Below, piece by piece: positions 16,672 to 26,600 of a stretch of DNA of 64,000 nucleotides. A program made the position numbers and the translations under genes. The DNA comes from Paenibacillus_E sp964253085. Lineage in GTDB: Bacteria > Bacillota > Bacilli > Paenibacillales > NBRC-103111. The DNA lies in contig NZ_CAXUQH020000001.1 of assembly GCF_964253085.1 (NCBI RefSeq), positions 2,666,001 through 2,730,000 on the forward strand, given 5' to 3'. The notes beneath the pieces are model-generated. The model was not told where the DNA came from. It searched no databases and saw only the letters and a list, made by a program, of their open reading frames with translations. The number at the start of each line of letters is the position of its first letter. The first letter of the stretch is position 1.

Positions 16672-18282
16672 ATGTCCAAGAAGCTGATCAGCTCCGTTGC
16701 CGGCATTGCCTTGATGACTTCGATCTTAACCGCCTGCAGCGGGACGACCGGTGGCCAGAAGGAAGGAGGTGCCGCCGCCAGCGCCTCAACTGCCCCTGCA
16801 GCTACACAAGCCGCCAATCCTTACGGCGATACGGGAGGGTTAAAACTACCGCTCGTCAATGAACCAACGACGCTCACCTGGATGCTGCCAAGCAACTCGA
16901 CTAACATTAAAGAAGATAAACTCGTCGTTCAGGAGATACTTAAACGAACCGGCATTAAAGTCGATTTTCAAACGTATTCCCCTCAAACCTACCAAGATAA
17001 GCTCAAAGTCATTGTTGCCTCCGGGAAGCTGCCGGATATTTTCGAAGGGCTCAAAGCGGCGGAGCTCAAAAAGATCGGAAAGCAAAAAGGCGTCGTCGCT
17101 ATTAATGACTACGCCGAGATGCTTCCGAATTTCAAGAAGCTGTATCTGCAAGAAAACAGCTGGGTCGTCAAGTCTTACGGTGACGAGAACGGAAAGCTCT
17201 ACACATGGCCGATCTACGATTTGAACCGCGATGTCAATCACGGCTTCTTGTATCGCAAGGATATTTTTGACAAGCTCGGGATTAAGGAATGGACAACGAC
17301 GGACGAGTTCTATCAGGCGCTGAAGAAGCTTAAAGAAGCGTATCCGAATGCTTATCCTTATGCGTCTAAAGGGCTTGCCAACGTTTTTCGTGACTGGTCC
17401 TACGGCTGGGGAATCGGCAGTGACAGCTATCCGGCGTACTACGACGAGAAAGAGAAAGCGTGGAAGTTCGCCAGCATTCAGCCGGAGCATAAGAACATGC
17501 TGGATTTCATGAAGAAACTGTATAACGAGGGTTTGATCGATCCTGAATTTTTGACGGACACGCAGGATTCCTGGACAACGAAGATGACGACGGACAAATC
17601 GTTTGTGACGTGGGACTGGATCGGCCGCCTGGATCTGTTCTACAACCAGATCAAAGCAAAGAATCCGGACTACAATTTGCGCTATGCGAATCCGGTAGGT
17701 CCGACGGGCAACGTCAGAACGCTGCCGAAGGTGTCCGATTTCAGTGTGACGGTGGCGAACAACAAGAATAAAGAAGCTGCGCTAAAGCTGCTGGACTATT
17801 TGACCTCCCCATCCGGCTCGCAACTGATGACATTGGGCGTCGAAGGCGTGAACTTCGAGTGGGGCAAGGACGGCGCGCCTGTGTATCCGGAGCTGAAGGA
17901 TCTGCCGCTGGTGGATATTTCCGTGCTGGAGGATCGCTATGCGATGTGGTTGGAAAGCGCCTATCTCCGCCCGGATCACCGCAGCGTGTACTACAAATTC
18001 TCGGAGAAAGAGAAGGAAGCGCAGGATAAAATTCTCAAAGGCAGCAAAAGAGAGCCGATTGACCCGATTCTGAATTTTACCGACGCCGAGATTTCGACCC
18101 TCGCTGAGCTGCAAACGGCACTGCAAAAGGCAGCTGAGGAGTTCAACGCCAAGTATGTTTTGGATAAAAAATACGGCGACGAGCAGTGGGAAGAATGGAA
18201 GAAAACGATTGCCAAAAAAGGTGTGGACGCCTACATCAAGGTATACAACGATGCGCAGAAGCGCTATGAAGCCGTCAAATAA
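16672..18282 (+). CDS. ABC transporter substrate-binding lipoprotein (LplA/YtcQ type)
   Basis: A 536-residue family 1 solute-binding protein of the long Lpl type. AAAGGGAGGAACGAAC precedes the ATG. The signal ends TACS|G with Cys at the lipobox, then a Gly/Ala/Ser-rich linker follows. The mature part has the LVNEPTTLTWMLP start and ILKRTGIKVDFQT region typical of this group. It serves the two permeases that follow. From here to about 26,900 the sequence is noticeably richer in G+C than the flanks. The substrate is unknown; Lpl-type systems often import aldouronates or other acidic oligosaccharides. Confidence 0.9.
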   Translation: MSKKLISSVAGIALMTSILTACSGTTGGQKEGGAAASASTAPAATQAANPYGDTGGLKLPLVNEPTTLTWMLPSNSTNIKEDKLVVQEILKRTGIKVDFQTYSPQTYQDKLKVIVASGKLPDIFEGLKAAELKKIGKQKGVVAINDYAEMLPNFKKLYLQENSWVVKSYGDENGKLYTWPIYDLNRDVNHGFLYRKDIFDKLGIKEWTTTDEFYQALKKLKEAYPNAYPYASKGLANVFRDWSYGWGIGSDSYPAYYDEKEKAWKFASIQPEHKNMLDFMKKLYNEGLIDPEFLTDTQDSWTTKMTTDKSFVTWDWIGRLDLFYNQIKAKNPDYNLRYANPVGPTGNVRTLPKVSDFSVTVANNKNKEAALKLLDYLTSPSGSQLMTLGVEGVNFEWGKDGAPVYPELKDLPLVDISVLEDRYAMWLESAYLRPDHRSVYYKFSEKEKEAQDKILKGSKREPIDPILNFTDAEISTLAELQTALQKAAEEFNAKYVLDKKYGDEQWEEWKKTIAKKGVDAYIKVYNDAQKRYEAVK

Positions 18283-18374
18283 GACAGATCGAGAGTACCG
18301 CCTTCCGGGTCAACGCTACATAGGATGCATATTAGTCGGAAGGCGCCTCTCATCCCGGATTGGAGGGGACCCAT

Positions 18375-19346
18375 ATGCAACAACCCATTATAGAGGAGAC
18401 AGCCCCGAAAGGTCGGCGAACGCGACCGGTACAAGCCCGAATGGCCGCCGCATTCAAACATATGAAGCGGGATCGTCAGCTGCTCATTTTATTTGCCCCG
18501 TGCCTGCTATTCTATCTGATATTCCGGTACGGCCCGCTCTACGGCTTAGTTATCGCCTTCAAAGACTACAGTGTGTTTACCGGGGTGTGGGACAGCGACT
18601 GGGTAGGCGTTAAGTATTTTATCCAATTCTTTACGAATCAGGATTTCTGGATGCTCTTTCGCAACACATTTCTGCTAGGCATCTACACGCTGGTATTCGG
18701 CTTTCCATTTCCGATTCTCCTGGCTATTCTGCTGAACGAAGTCCGCCTAACCTGGTTTAAAAAAACCGTGCAAACCCTGAGCTATTTGCCGGCGTTTCTA
18801 TCCGTGGTCATCATCTGCTCCATGATCATTGACTTTCTGTCGCCGACCAGCGGTCTGCTCAATCAATTATTGGCGGCACTCGGCTTTCCAAAGACGTATT
18901 TTCTCGTGAATCCGAACTGGTTCCGCCCGATCTACGTAATCTCGGATATTTGGGAGAAGATCGGCTATGAAGCGATTATTTACCTTGCGGCAATTGCGGG
19001 CATTAACCCAACGCTCTACGAGGCGGCGAAGGTCGATGGTGCTAGCCGGTTTCGCATGATGCGGCACATTACGCTGCCCGGACTGCTGCCGACGCTGCTC
19101 GTGATGTTTATTTTGAAAACAGGTTCGATGATCCGTATTGGGTACGAGAAGGTGCTGCTGCTCTACAATCCGATGACCTATGAGGTAAGCGATGTGTTTT
19201 CAACCTATGTCTATCGAAAAGGCTTGCTGGAGTCCAACTACAGCTATGCGGCGGCGGTTGGGATGTTTGAAGCGCTAGCGGCCATGATTATGCTGCTCGG
19301 AGCGAATTATATGAGCAAACGGATCGGAGGGAATGGGTTATGGTAG
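18375..19346 (+). CDS. ABC importer permease (LplB/YteP type)
   Basis: A 323-residue membrane protein with six membrane segments after a cytoplasmic N-tail of about 40 residues. It carries FRYGPLYGLVIAFKDY, NEVRLTWFKKTVQTLSYLP and the EAA loop EAAKVDGASRFRMMRHITLP, all hallmarks of LplB proteins. The ATG at 18375 is chosen for GGAGGGG upstream; an upstream in-frame TTG lacks a site. It overlaps the next permease by seven bases. Confidence 0.92.
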   Translation: MQQPIIEETAPKGRRTRPVQARMAAAFKHMKRDRQLLILFAPCLLFYLIFRYGPLYGLVIAFKDYSVFTGVWDSDWVGVKYFIQFFTNQDFWMLFRNTFLLGIYTLVFGFPFPILLAILLNEVRLTWFKKTVQTLSYLPAFLSVVIICSMIIDFLSPTSGLLNQLLAALGFPKTYFLVNPNWFRPIYVISDIWEKIGYEAIIYLAAIAGINPTLYEAAKVDGASRFRMMRHITLPGLLPTLLVMFILKTGSMIRIGYEKVLLLYNPMTYEVSDVFSTYVYRKGLLESNYSYAAAVGMFEALAAMIMLLGANYMSKRIGGNGLW

Positions 19347-20203
19347 GCCGCCGCAAAATCACCTTGTTTACTCTTGTAAACGCCCTCGTGTTATCCGGAA
19401 TCGCGATTGTCACGCTCTATCCGATATTGTACATTCTGTCGGTATCGCTCAGTGATACGTCGGCCGTCATTCAAGGAAAAGTGTTTCTCTTTCCCAAGGG
19501 GCTTAACCTCGACGCTTATCGGGAAGTAATGAAGAACGATAAGATCCCACGAGCCTACTTCAATTCCGTGTATTATACGGCGCTGGGCACATTTATTAAT
19601 CTGCTCTTCACAGCCGTCGCCGCCTATCCGCTTTCGCAGCGAACCTTTTTCGGACGGAAAGTTTTCATGCTGATGATCGTCATCACGATGTTTTTCAACG
19701 CGGGGATCATTCCGACGTATATGGTCGTGCAGCAGCTCGGCCTTCTCGATACAGTGTGGGCGTTAGTATTGCCGAATGCGATTTGGACAATGGAGCTGAT
19801 TATTCTTAAAAGCTTCTATGAAAATATGTCCTCCCAGATACGCGAAGCTGCTGTCATCGACGGTGCTTCCGATTACCGCATTTTGTTCTCCATCGTCATT
19901 CCGCTGTCGAAGCCGGCGCTCGCCTCCATCGGGTTGTTCTACTTCATGGGGCATTGGAACAGCTTTTTCCTCCCGATGATCTATCTAAGCGACAAGGAAA
20001 TGTACCCGCTGCAGGTTGTGCTGAGAGATATGCTGATCTACAATGCTGAAAACGACGCCGGTCTTGTCGACCGGGCTGCACTGGCGCCACAGGCGATGAA
20101 GAATGCAACGATTGTGCTTTCCATGATTCCGGTGCTGCTGATTTATCCGTTTGCCCAAAAATATTTTGCCAAAGGGGTGATGCTCGGCTCGGAAAAGGGT
20201 TAA
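19340..20203 (+). CDS. ABC importer permease (LplC/YtcP type)
   Basis: A 287-residue second membrane subunit with six membrane segments, the LplC-type YPILYILSVSLSD start, EAA loop EAAVIDGASDYRILFSIVIPLSKP and the C-terminal YFAKGVMLGSEKG. The ATG lies inside the end of the previous gene with GGAGGGAATG before it. No ATPase gene follows, so the system probably borrows a shared ATPase. Confidence 0.92.
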   Translation: MVGRRKITLFTLVNALVLSGIAIVTLYPILYILSVSLSDTSAVIQGKVFLFPKGLNLDAYREVMKNDKIPRAYFNSVYYTALGTFINLLFTAVAAYPLSQRTFFGRKVFMLMIVITMFFNAGIIPTYMVVQQLGLLDTVWALVLPNAIWTMELIILKSFYENMSSQIREAAVIDGASDYRILFSIVIPLSKPALASIGLFYFMGHWNSFFLPMIYLSDKEMYPLQVVLRDMLIYNAENDAGLVDRAALAPQAMKNATIVLSMIPVLLIYPFAQKYFAKGVMLGSEKG

Positions 20204-20253
20204 AACGGACGCATGTTGAATAGTAGTTGGATGACTCCGAACGAGGTGATAGG

Positions 20254-22506
20254 GTGACGCCGTTCAACCGCTTAATGGCGAGCAGAGGACTTCTGCAAAT
20301 TTTTTTCGCATTATTGTTAGTCATCGTGATCATGTTTATCTCCAACTACATTGTCTACAAAAACTCGATTTCCGGCATTTACGAGAAAGTCACGCAAAAC
20401 AACCGGCTCATCGTACAAAATATTATTCAATCGTTCGACAGCTCCTTCGCTGCAGTGAACAATTTGATTTTTAGCGTTCACGGGCTGCCGTACGATTTGG
20501 AGTCGGAAAATAAGACCATCGAAATGTCAAAGGCGTATACGCTGCAAGAGCACTTAGCCCGACTAGCCTCGTCGATTGATTATGTCGAAGATATCGTCGT
20601 ATTCTATGATGGTCTTGATTTGGCTGTGACTTCGAGGGGGACCAGCGACTTTCAAGTTCTGTTCGATAAAAAGTATAAGCACGATACGTATACCGCCAAT
20701 TATTGGCAAATGGTTGCTGCCTCCAAGCATGCGCTCACGTTTTTCCCGATTGCGGATTATGCGGTTTCGACGGACGGCTTGACACGCAGAACGCAGCAAT
20801 TGATGGTGGCCATGGATGGCAACAAGGTCCGCTTGTCTAGTAAGAATGTGATGGTGCTGCTGAATGCGGAGAAGCTGCTCAAGCAAATCGATTTGAAAGC
20901 GATGATTCCCGGCGCTTCACTCCTTGTGCTGGACGCCAGCCGCAATGTGGTGTTGAGCACAGATCCGACGCAGGAGCCCGGCGACATCCTGAACGAGATA
21001 TATTTCTCACCGGAGAAGGAAGCGACACTGACCCGCAAAGACGTAGAGTACCACTTTTATAAGTCGGAGTACAACGATTTTATTTATATCAACAAGGTGC
21101 CGTTCAAATTTCAAAATATTGATTCTGTGGGCACCGCCAACCATATGATTATGATTTCTGCTATTATTAGCGCAGTGCTGCTATCCGCTTTCCTTAGTGT
21201 CTACTTGTACCGGCCGGTCAAGGACATCTTGAAGCTGTTCGGCGGAGGTCAAGTGAAGGGGAACGATTTCCGCAAAATTTACAGCGCCATCGTCAAGGTG
21301 CAAACGGAGAATGAAGCGCTGAAGGAGCAGATCCGATTCGCGGATCAGGAACTCCGAAGGAGTCTTTTCCTGCAAATGCTAGACGGATATGCACACACCC
21401 GAGAGCTGGAAATGCGGCTGCAGCCTGTTTACGAATTCTTTTTCCCGGAGCGGCAGTTTGTGATGGTCGCTTTGCTGATCAAGCCGCCTTCGGAAGGAGA
21501 TTCCCGGCAGGGGCTTCCCATCGACGAGATCACGAGTCTGTTGGTGGAAGTGCTCGGCAAAACGGGACCGGTAGCTGCCTTTTATACGGGCGAAATGCAA
21601 TTCACGGCGTTGGTGGGCATCCCCTTGCCTTCCGGGCGGAAAGCGGTACTGGATGCGCTGGAAGGCTGGACGAAGCGGGTGGTCAAGGAAGAGCTCAAAA
21701 GCTGCGGGCTATGGGTCGGCCTTAGCAGACTGTACGATTCCAAAGTGACCAACTGCCAGGAAGCCTATCAGGACCTCAAGAACGGCAGGGACTATCGGAA
21801 CATTGATTCTGTGCGGGCGGTTGTCGATATGGAGTCGATTCGGTATGTACCCGCGATTCATTTTTCTTTTGAGAGCCTCGAGAGGCTTTCAAATACGCTG
21901 CTGAGCGGCAAAACGGATGAAGCCTTAAACATGCTGGAAAGCATTTTTGAGGAAAATACGGCACTCGGCATTCATCATTACCAGCTTGCTCATCTTGCGA
22001 AAAGCGTCTTTTTCTATTTGATGAAACCTAACGAAAGTATCGCTGCCGACAGCAAAGAGAGCTTGCAGCTTGAAATGGCGTTCTGCCGAAAGGTAGATCA
22101 CGCTTACTGCAGCACGGAAGTGATCGAAGCCCTCCAGGACATCGTGCGGTTCATCGGCAACAAACGGCTGCAGGAAGGGAAAAGCAAGCTGAATCCAGAT
22201 TTCATCAACCAGTATATTGAGCTGCATTATATGGAAAATTTATATCTTGACCATATGGCGGAGCTGCTGAATACGAGTCCGAAGTATTTTTCGAATTATT
22301 TCAAAAAAACGTTTGGCGTCGGTTATGTCGATTACCTCAATAAAGTCAGGTTATCGCATGCTCGAGAGTTTCTGCGGCATTCGGAACTGAGCGTGGCTGA
22401 AATTGGGGAGAAGACCGGGTATCTCAACGCCTCTACGTTCACCACAACTTTCAAGAAATATTATGGCATTTCGCCGAGCGAGTTTCGCAAGATGGCGGCA
22501 GGCTGA
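20254..22506 (+). CDS. membrane-bound AraC-family regulator with extracytoplasmic sensor
   Basis: About 750 residues. A GTG at 20254 is taken as start because GAGGTG lies 5 bases upstream; an in-frame TTG 27 bases earlier is an alternative. One membrane helix lies at about 11-34, an extracytoplasmic Cache-like region at about 35-295, a second helix at about 300-322, a long coiled cytoplasmic part, and two helix-turn-helix units at about 645-745 (YLDHMAELLNTSPKYFSNYFKK and VAEIGEKTGYLNASTFTTTFKK). Such proteins sense extracellular sugars or binding proteins and control the adjacent importer without a kinase. It lies 50 bases after the Lpl-type permeases, which it probably regulates. Confidence 0.9.
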   Translation: MTPFNRLMASRGLLQIFFALLLVIVIMFISNYIVYKNSISGIYEKVTQNNRLIVQNIIQSFDSSFAAVNNLIFSVHGLPYDLESENKTIEMSKAYTLQEHLARLASSIDYVEDIVVFYDGLDLAVTSRGTSDFQVLFDKKYKHDTYTANYWQMVAASKHALTFFPIADYAVSTDGLTRRTQQLMVAMDGNKVRLSSKNVMVLLNAEKLLKQIDLKAMIPGASLLVLDASRNVVLSTDPTQEPGDILNEIYFSPEKEATLTRKDVEYHFYKSEYNDFIYINKVPFKFQNIDSVGTANHMIMISAIISAVLLSAFLSVYLYRPVKDILKLFGGGQVKGNDFRKIYSAIVKVQTENEALKEQIRFADQELRRSLFLQMLDGYAHTRELEMRLQPVYEFFFPERQFVMVALLIKPPSEGDSRQGLPIDEITSLLVEVLGKTGPVAAFYTGEMQFTALVGIPLPSGRKAVLDALEGWTKRVVKEELKSCGLWVGLSRLYDSKVTNCQEAYQDLKNGRDYRNIDSVRAVVDMESIRYVPAIHFSFESLERLSNTLLSGKTDEALNMLESIFEENTALGIHHYQLAHLAKSVFFYLMKPNESIAADSKESLQLEMAFCRKVDHAYCSTEVIEALQDIVRFIGNKRLQEGKSKLNPDFINQYIELHYMENLYLDHMAELLNTSPKYFSNYFKKTFGVGYVDYLNKVRLSHAREFLRHSELSVAEIGEKTGYLNASTFTTTFKKYYGISPSEFRKMAAG

Positions 22507-22529
22507 CTGCCGGGAAACGAGGAATGAGG

Positions 22530-23531
22530 ATGAAAGCTGTTGGGGTTTTACGAGGGAAGGTTATTTTGACGGACATGGAGCCGGGGCCGATTCCGGCTGG
22601 GCATGTGCGGGTCCGAACGGAGTTTTCGGCGATCAGCCCGGGGACGGAAATAACGTTCATTCAGCGCGGGTCGGATCAGCTGAGCTTGCTAGGCTACAGC
22701 GCCGTTGGCGTGATTGAGGCGCTGGGGGCGCAGGTCGAGGGGCGTCACGTTGGGCAGCGCGTCGCTTGCTATGGCGCACCGTACGTTCGGCATGCCGAAT
22801 GGCTGACGGTGCCGTCGAATTTAACGGCGGTCGTCCCCGAGCAGGTGCTGCCGAAAGAGGCGGCTTTCGCGGGCCTTGGGGCGATTGCCATTCATGCGCT
22901 CCGCACGGCGGATCTGCGATTCGGTGAATCCGTCGTGATCGTGGGGCTCGGCATTCTGGGGCAGCTTATCGCCCGGATTGCTTCGGCGGCTGCTGTGCGC
23001 GTGGCGGCGCTCGATGTGAATCCGCAGCGGGTGGAGCTTGCTCGCCAAGGGGGCGTTAAGGAGGCTTGTGACAGCCAGGAAAAGCTGGAGGCACAGCTGG
23101 CATCGGCGGTCAGCGCAGCCGGCGCGGACAGCGTAATTTTGTGCGCGGGAGGGTCGGGTGAATCTCTGATCAACAGCGCTATGCGCTGGATTCGCGATCG
23201 AGGCAATATCGTGATCGTCGGGGATTTGACGACCGAGTTTTCTAGGGGACTTATGTTCGGGAAAGAGGCGCAGGTACTCATCTCGAGAGCCGGAGGCCCC
23301 GGGCGCTACGACACGCAGTATGAGCTGGAGAATCGGGATTACCCGATTGGTTATGTGCGGTGGACCGAAGGTAGAAATGTCGAGGCGTATATACGCTTAC
23401 TGGCGGAGAAGCGCATCTCTCTTCACGGGCTGATCACTGATACGTACCCGGTGGAACAGGCGGAAGAGGCTTATAAGGGCTATGAATCGGCATCGACCGT
23501 AATAGGGACCCTTCTGACCTATGGGCATTAA
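22530..23531 (+). CDS. MDR-superfamily NAD(P)-dependent oxidoreductase lacking zinc ligands
   Basis: A 333-residue medium-chain dehydrogenase. The start at 22530 follows GAGGAATGAGG; an ATG six bases earlier is too close to it. The N-terminal GroES-like domain has SAISPGTEITF where zinc enzymes have a catalytic Cys, and there is no four-Cys structural lobe, so it is probably zinc-free. The Rossmann motif is VVIVGLGILGQL (about 138-149) with an acidic D near the end of strand 2 (ALDVNP). It follows the AraC gene by 23 bases. The substrate is unknown; a role in oxidising or reducing the imported sugar is inferred only from context. Confidence 0.78.
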   Translation: MKAVGVLRGKVILTDMEPGPIPAGHVRVRTEFSAISPGTEITFIQRGSDQLSLLGYSAVGVIEALGAQVEGRHVGQRVACYGAPYVRHAEWLTVPSNLTAVVPEQVLPKEAAFAGLGAIAIHALRTADLRFGESVVIVGLGILGQLIARIASAAAVRVAALDVNPQRVELARQGGVKEACDSQEKLEAQLASAVSAAGADSVILCAGGSGESLINSAMRWIRDRGNIVIVGDLTTEFSRGLMFGKEAQVLISRAGGPGRYDTQYELENRDYPIGYVRWTEGRNVEAYIRLLAEKRISLHGLITDTYPVEQAEEAYKGYESASTVIGTLLTYGH

Positions 23532-23581
23532 AGGTTGACAGGGCGAGAGGGCTGTGTGGGCGGGAAGGACGCAGATTTAAA

Positions 23582-23595
23582 TGAAAACGCTTTCA
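23582..23595. promoter_or_regulatory. cre site (CcpA box) upstream of the secreted propeller gene
   Basis: TGAAAACGCTTTCA is a full match to TGWAANCGNTNWCA. It lies 38 bases before the ATG at 23633, close enough to block transcription when preferred sugars are present. A TTGACA at 23534-23539 is a possible -35, but I see no matching -10. Confidence 0.75.
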
Positions 23596-23632
23596 CTAAA
23601 AAGAGTCTGAAAGAGAAGGAGGAGGTAGCGTA

Positions 23633-26600
23633 ATGAGGAAGGTATCTTATCGTATCGTTGTCCTTTTAATGTGTGTGATCTTATTGGCGGTTGGCTGGGG
23701 GGCGGGAGCCGCGTCAGCGGCTGAAAGCCGATTGTCCCAGAAGACGTTCGGCAGCCCCGAAGAGCTGTTGATTCCGAATAATTATACGGTTGCCGTCTTT
23801 AACGGCACGGTCGGGAAGGAAGACGGGCATTATGTGCTGTATGCCACCAGCAAAGGAAAGCCGGGCCATCTGAATGTGATCGATCTGGAGGATTACAAGC
23901 TGCTGAGAAGTCTGCCGCTCGCCCCTTCGGAGAGCTCCTGGGCGCATACGGTCGCGCCGGACGGCACGTTGTACTTGGCAGCGGATGGGGGCGGAGCGAG
24001 GTTGTGGAGCTATTCGCCGGTGACACACACGCCGGTTCAAGTCGCACAGTTCGACGGACAGTCTGTGCCGAACAGCATCACGACGGATGAGCAAGGGCGC
24101 GTGTATGTTGGGACGTATCCCGGTGGCAAAGTGTACCAATACGATCCAACAACGAAGCTTACCCGGGACTACGGCCGGGTGATCGGGGCGACCGATCAGG
24201 AGTATGTGCGCTCAATCGCTTATCAGGGCGGCAGCATCTATGCCGGAACCGCGCATAAACAGATTGTGAAGGTCGATTTGGCGACTGGGGCCAAATCGGA
24301 AATTGCCGCATCGCTCCCCTTTACGCTTAAAAACGATACGATCTATGATTTGGATACGATCGACGACAGTTACCTGTTTGCCCGCGTAACGGATGGCAGC
24401 GGGATACCGGGTGAAGCGTATATTTATGATGCAGTCACGTCTTCATGGCTGAATGTAGAGCTGGAGAACGTAACGGGGCTTCACGCGACAGACTCGGTGG
24501 GCGGCAAGCTTTATTACATGTCCGATAAAAAGCTGAAAACCTTCGATTTGGCAACGTACGAAGTGGCGTTCACCGGGATGGAGTACGCCTCCGGTTTGCG
24601 CGGTGCCGATTGGGTAGAGTTTCCGAACAACCCTGAGCTTCCGGGCAAAACGCTCGTCACCGTTCGTTATGACGGCGGGGTTACGTTCTTGAATATCGAC
24701 ACGAAGCAGGTCGTGTTGAAGCCGCCGGTGATTCCCGGCCTGCCGGGTGTCGTCAACCGTGTGGCGGCCGTTTCCCCTACACAGCTCATCACGACCGGCT
24801 CGCAGGCGCGTTCTTCGCTTGTGAATTTGACGGACAATACGGCTAAGCCCTTCAGCATCGGTCAGGCTGACAGTGTCTATGCAATTGGCAGCAAAGTGTA
24901 TATGGGCGTCTATCCCGAAGGTGCGCTGTACGAGTTTGATTTGGATGCAGAGCCGAGTGAAACGAACCCTAAGCGGTTAGCGGTGCTCGGGAACGATCAG
25001 GAACGGCTTGTAAATATCACCGAGGCGGACGGCAAGCTCTATATTTCCACGATTTCGGGCTATGGCACGCTTGGCGGTTCACTGACCGTGTATGATCCCG
25101 CTGCAGGCACGTTCGATGTCCACCGAAATGTCGTGGAAAATCAAAGCGTGCTTAGCGCGGCTTATGTGAACGGTAAAATTTTCGGCTCGACCACCATACG
25201 CGGCGGTCTGGGTTCTCAGCCGACGGCGGAAGAAGCGAAAATTTTCGTCTGGGATGCGGCTACCCAGCACAAAATCACCGAGTTTCCGCTCCGGGTGCCA
25301 GGGCTTAGCAAGCCGATTTTCATAGGTGATCTCTCGGCTGGGCCGGACGGACTTCTGTGGGGCGCGTCCTATGAATATATTTTTGCCATCGATCCTGTCA
25401 CGTATCAGGTTGTAAAAAGCAAGAAAGTGTATCCTAGCCTCAGTTTCAGCCAGTGGGCCCATCATCCGATGCGCTGGTCCGAAGACGGGCTGCTCTATGT
25501 GCTGTTTAATAATAAGCTGACGGTCATCGATCCAGAAACGCTTGAATCCCGGACGCTGGCGGATACGTCCCGATTCGATTTGGGTATGGACGGCAATCTG
25601 TATTTCACGGATCAAGCGACGAATACGATTCTGTACCGCATGGAGGTGGACGGTGAATACGTGGAGCCGCCACCGGGTCTTCCTGTCGCCGTTCGCAATG
25701 CGGGGTTTGAAGAGCCGCTGAGCGGAAGCACGATCCCTGGCTGGTCTTCGCTCTTTGCGACTGCGCCCGACTATCGTTATGAGATTAGCGATGTGCAGCG
25801 CTTTACAGGGGCTAGAAGCTTGAAAATCATTGACAAATTGCGCACCGCATCGGTTGCTTTACAGAGCGCTAAAATTCCGGTCATCCCTGGCGAGGAGTAC
25901 AAAGCGAGTGTAAATCTGTACATTGAATCCGGTCAGCCGGGCTTTATGTTCCGCTTTTTTGATAAGAATAACGCGACACTCTCGACACTGGAAATTCATC
26001 TCGATGAATCGCGGTTGGCTCAGTGGCAGAAGGTTACGCTCCAAGGGAAGGCGCCGGAAAATGCTGCTACCGCAAGTCTTATAGCAGTGACGAGCCGGTA
26101 CAATATATCGTCGGCTTACTATGATGATTTTGCAGTGAGCGTAAAGGATACGAGAGTTCCGTTTTCCGTTGCTTCGGTGGACCCGCAGCCCAATGCGTAT
26201 GGCTGGATTAATCGGGACGCTGACGTTGCGATCAAGGCTGATGGCGCCTACCGCTTGACGTATGCCGCTGCCGGTGCCCAGGTGGCAGGGCCTGTGACGG
26301 TGCAAGGCAGCGAGGTGCATATGCCGGTCACGACAGAAGGCGTTACGACGGTTACGTATAGCGCCGTCAACTTCTCAGGCTTGGTGGAAGCAGCGCGTAC
26401 GCTAGACGTGCGGCTCGACAAGTCAGCGCCTGTCGTTATGTTCTCTGGCCAGACGGTCTATACGGTGCAGCAAGCCGTTTACATCGGCTGCACGGCGACT
26501 GATGCAGTGTCGGGGCTCGTAACGAACCCGTGCTCCGGACAACTCGTCCAAGCGCCAGCCTACACGCTCGAGCCCGGTGCGCAAGAAGTCTCCGTAACAG

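Noticed and set aside
22403..22717. ORF spanning the AraC/oxidoreductase junction
   Set aside because: An accidental open frame in G+C-rich DNA overlapping two well-supported genes.
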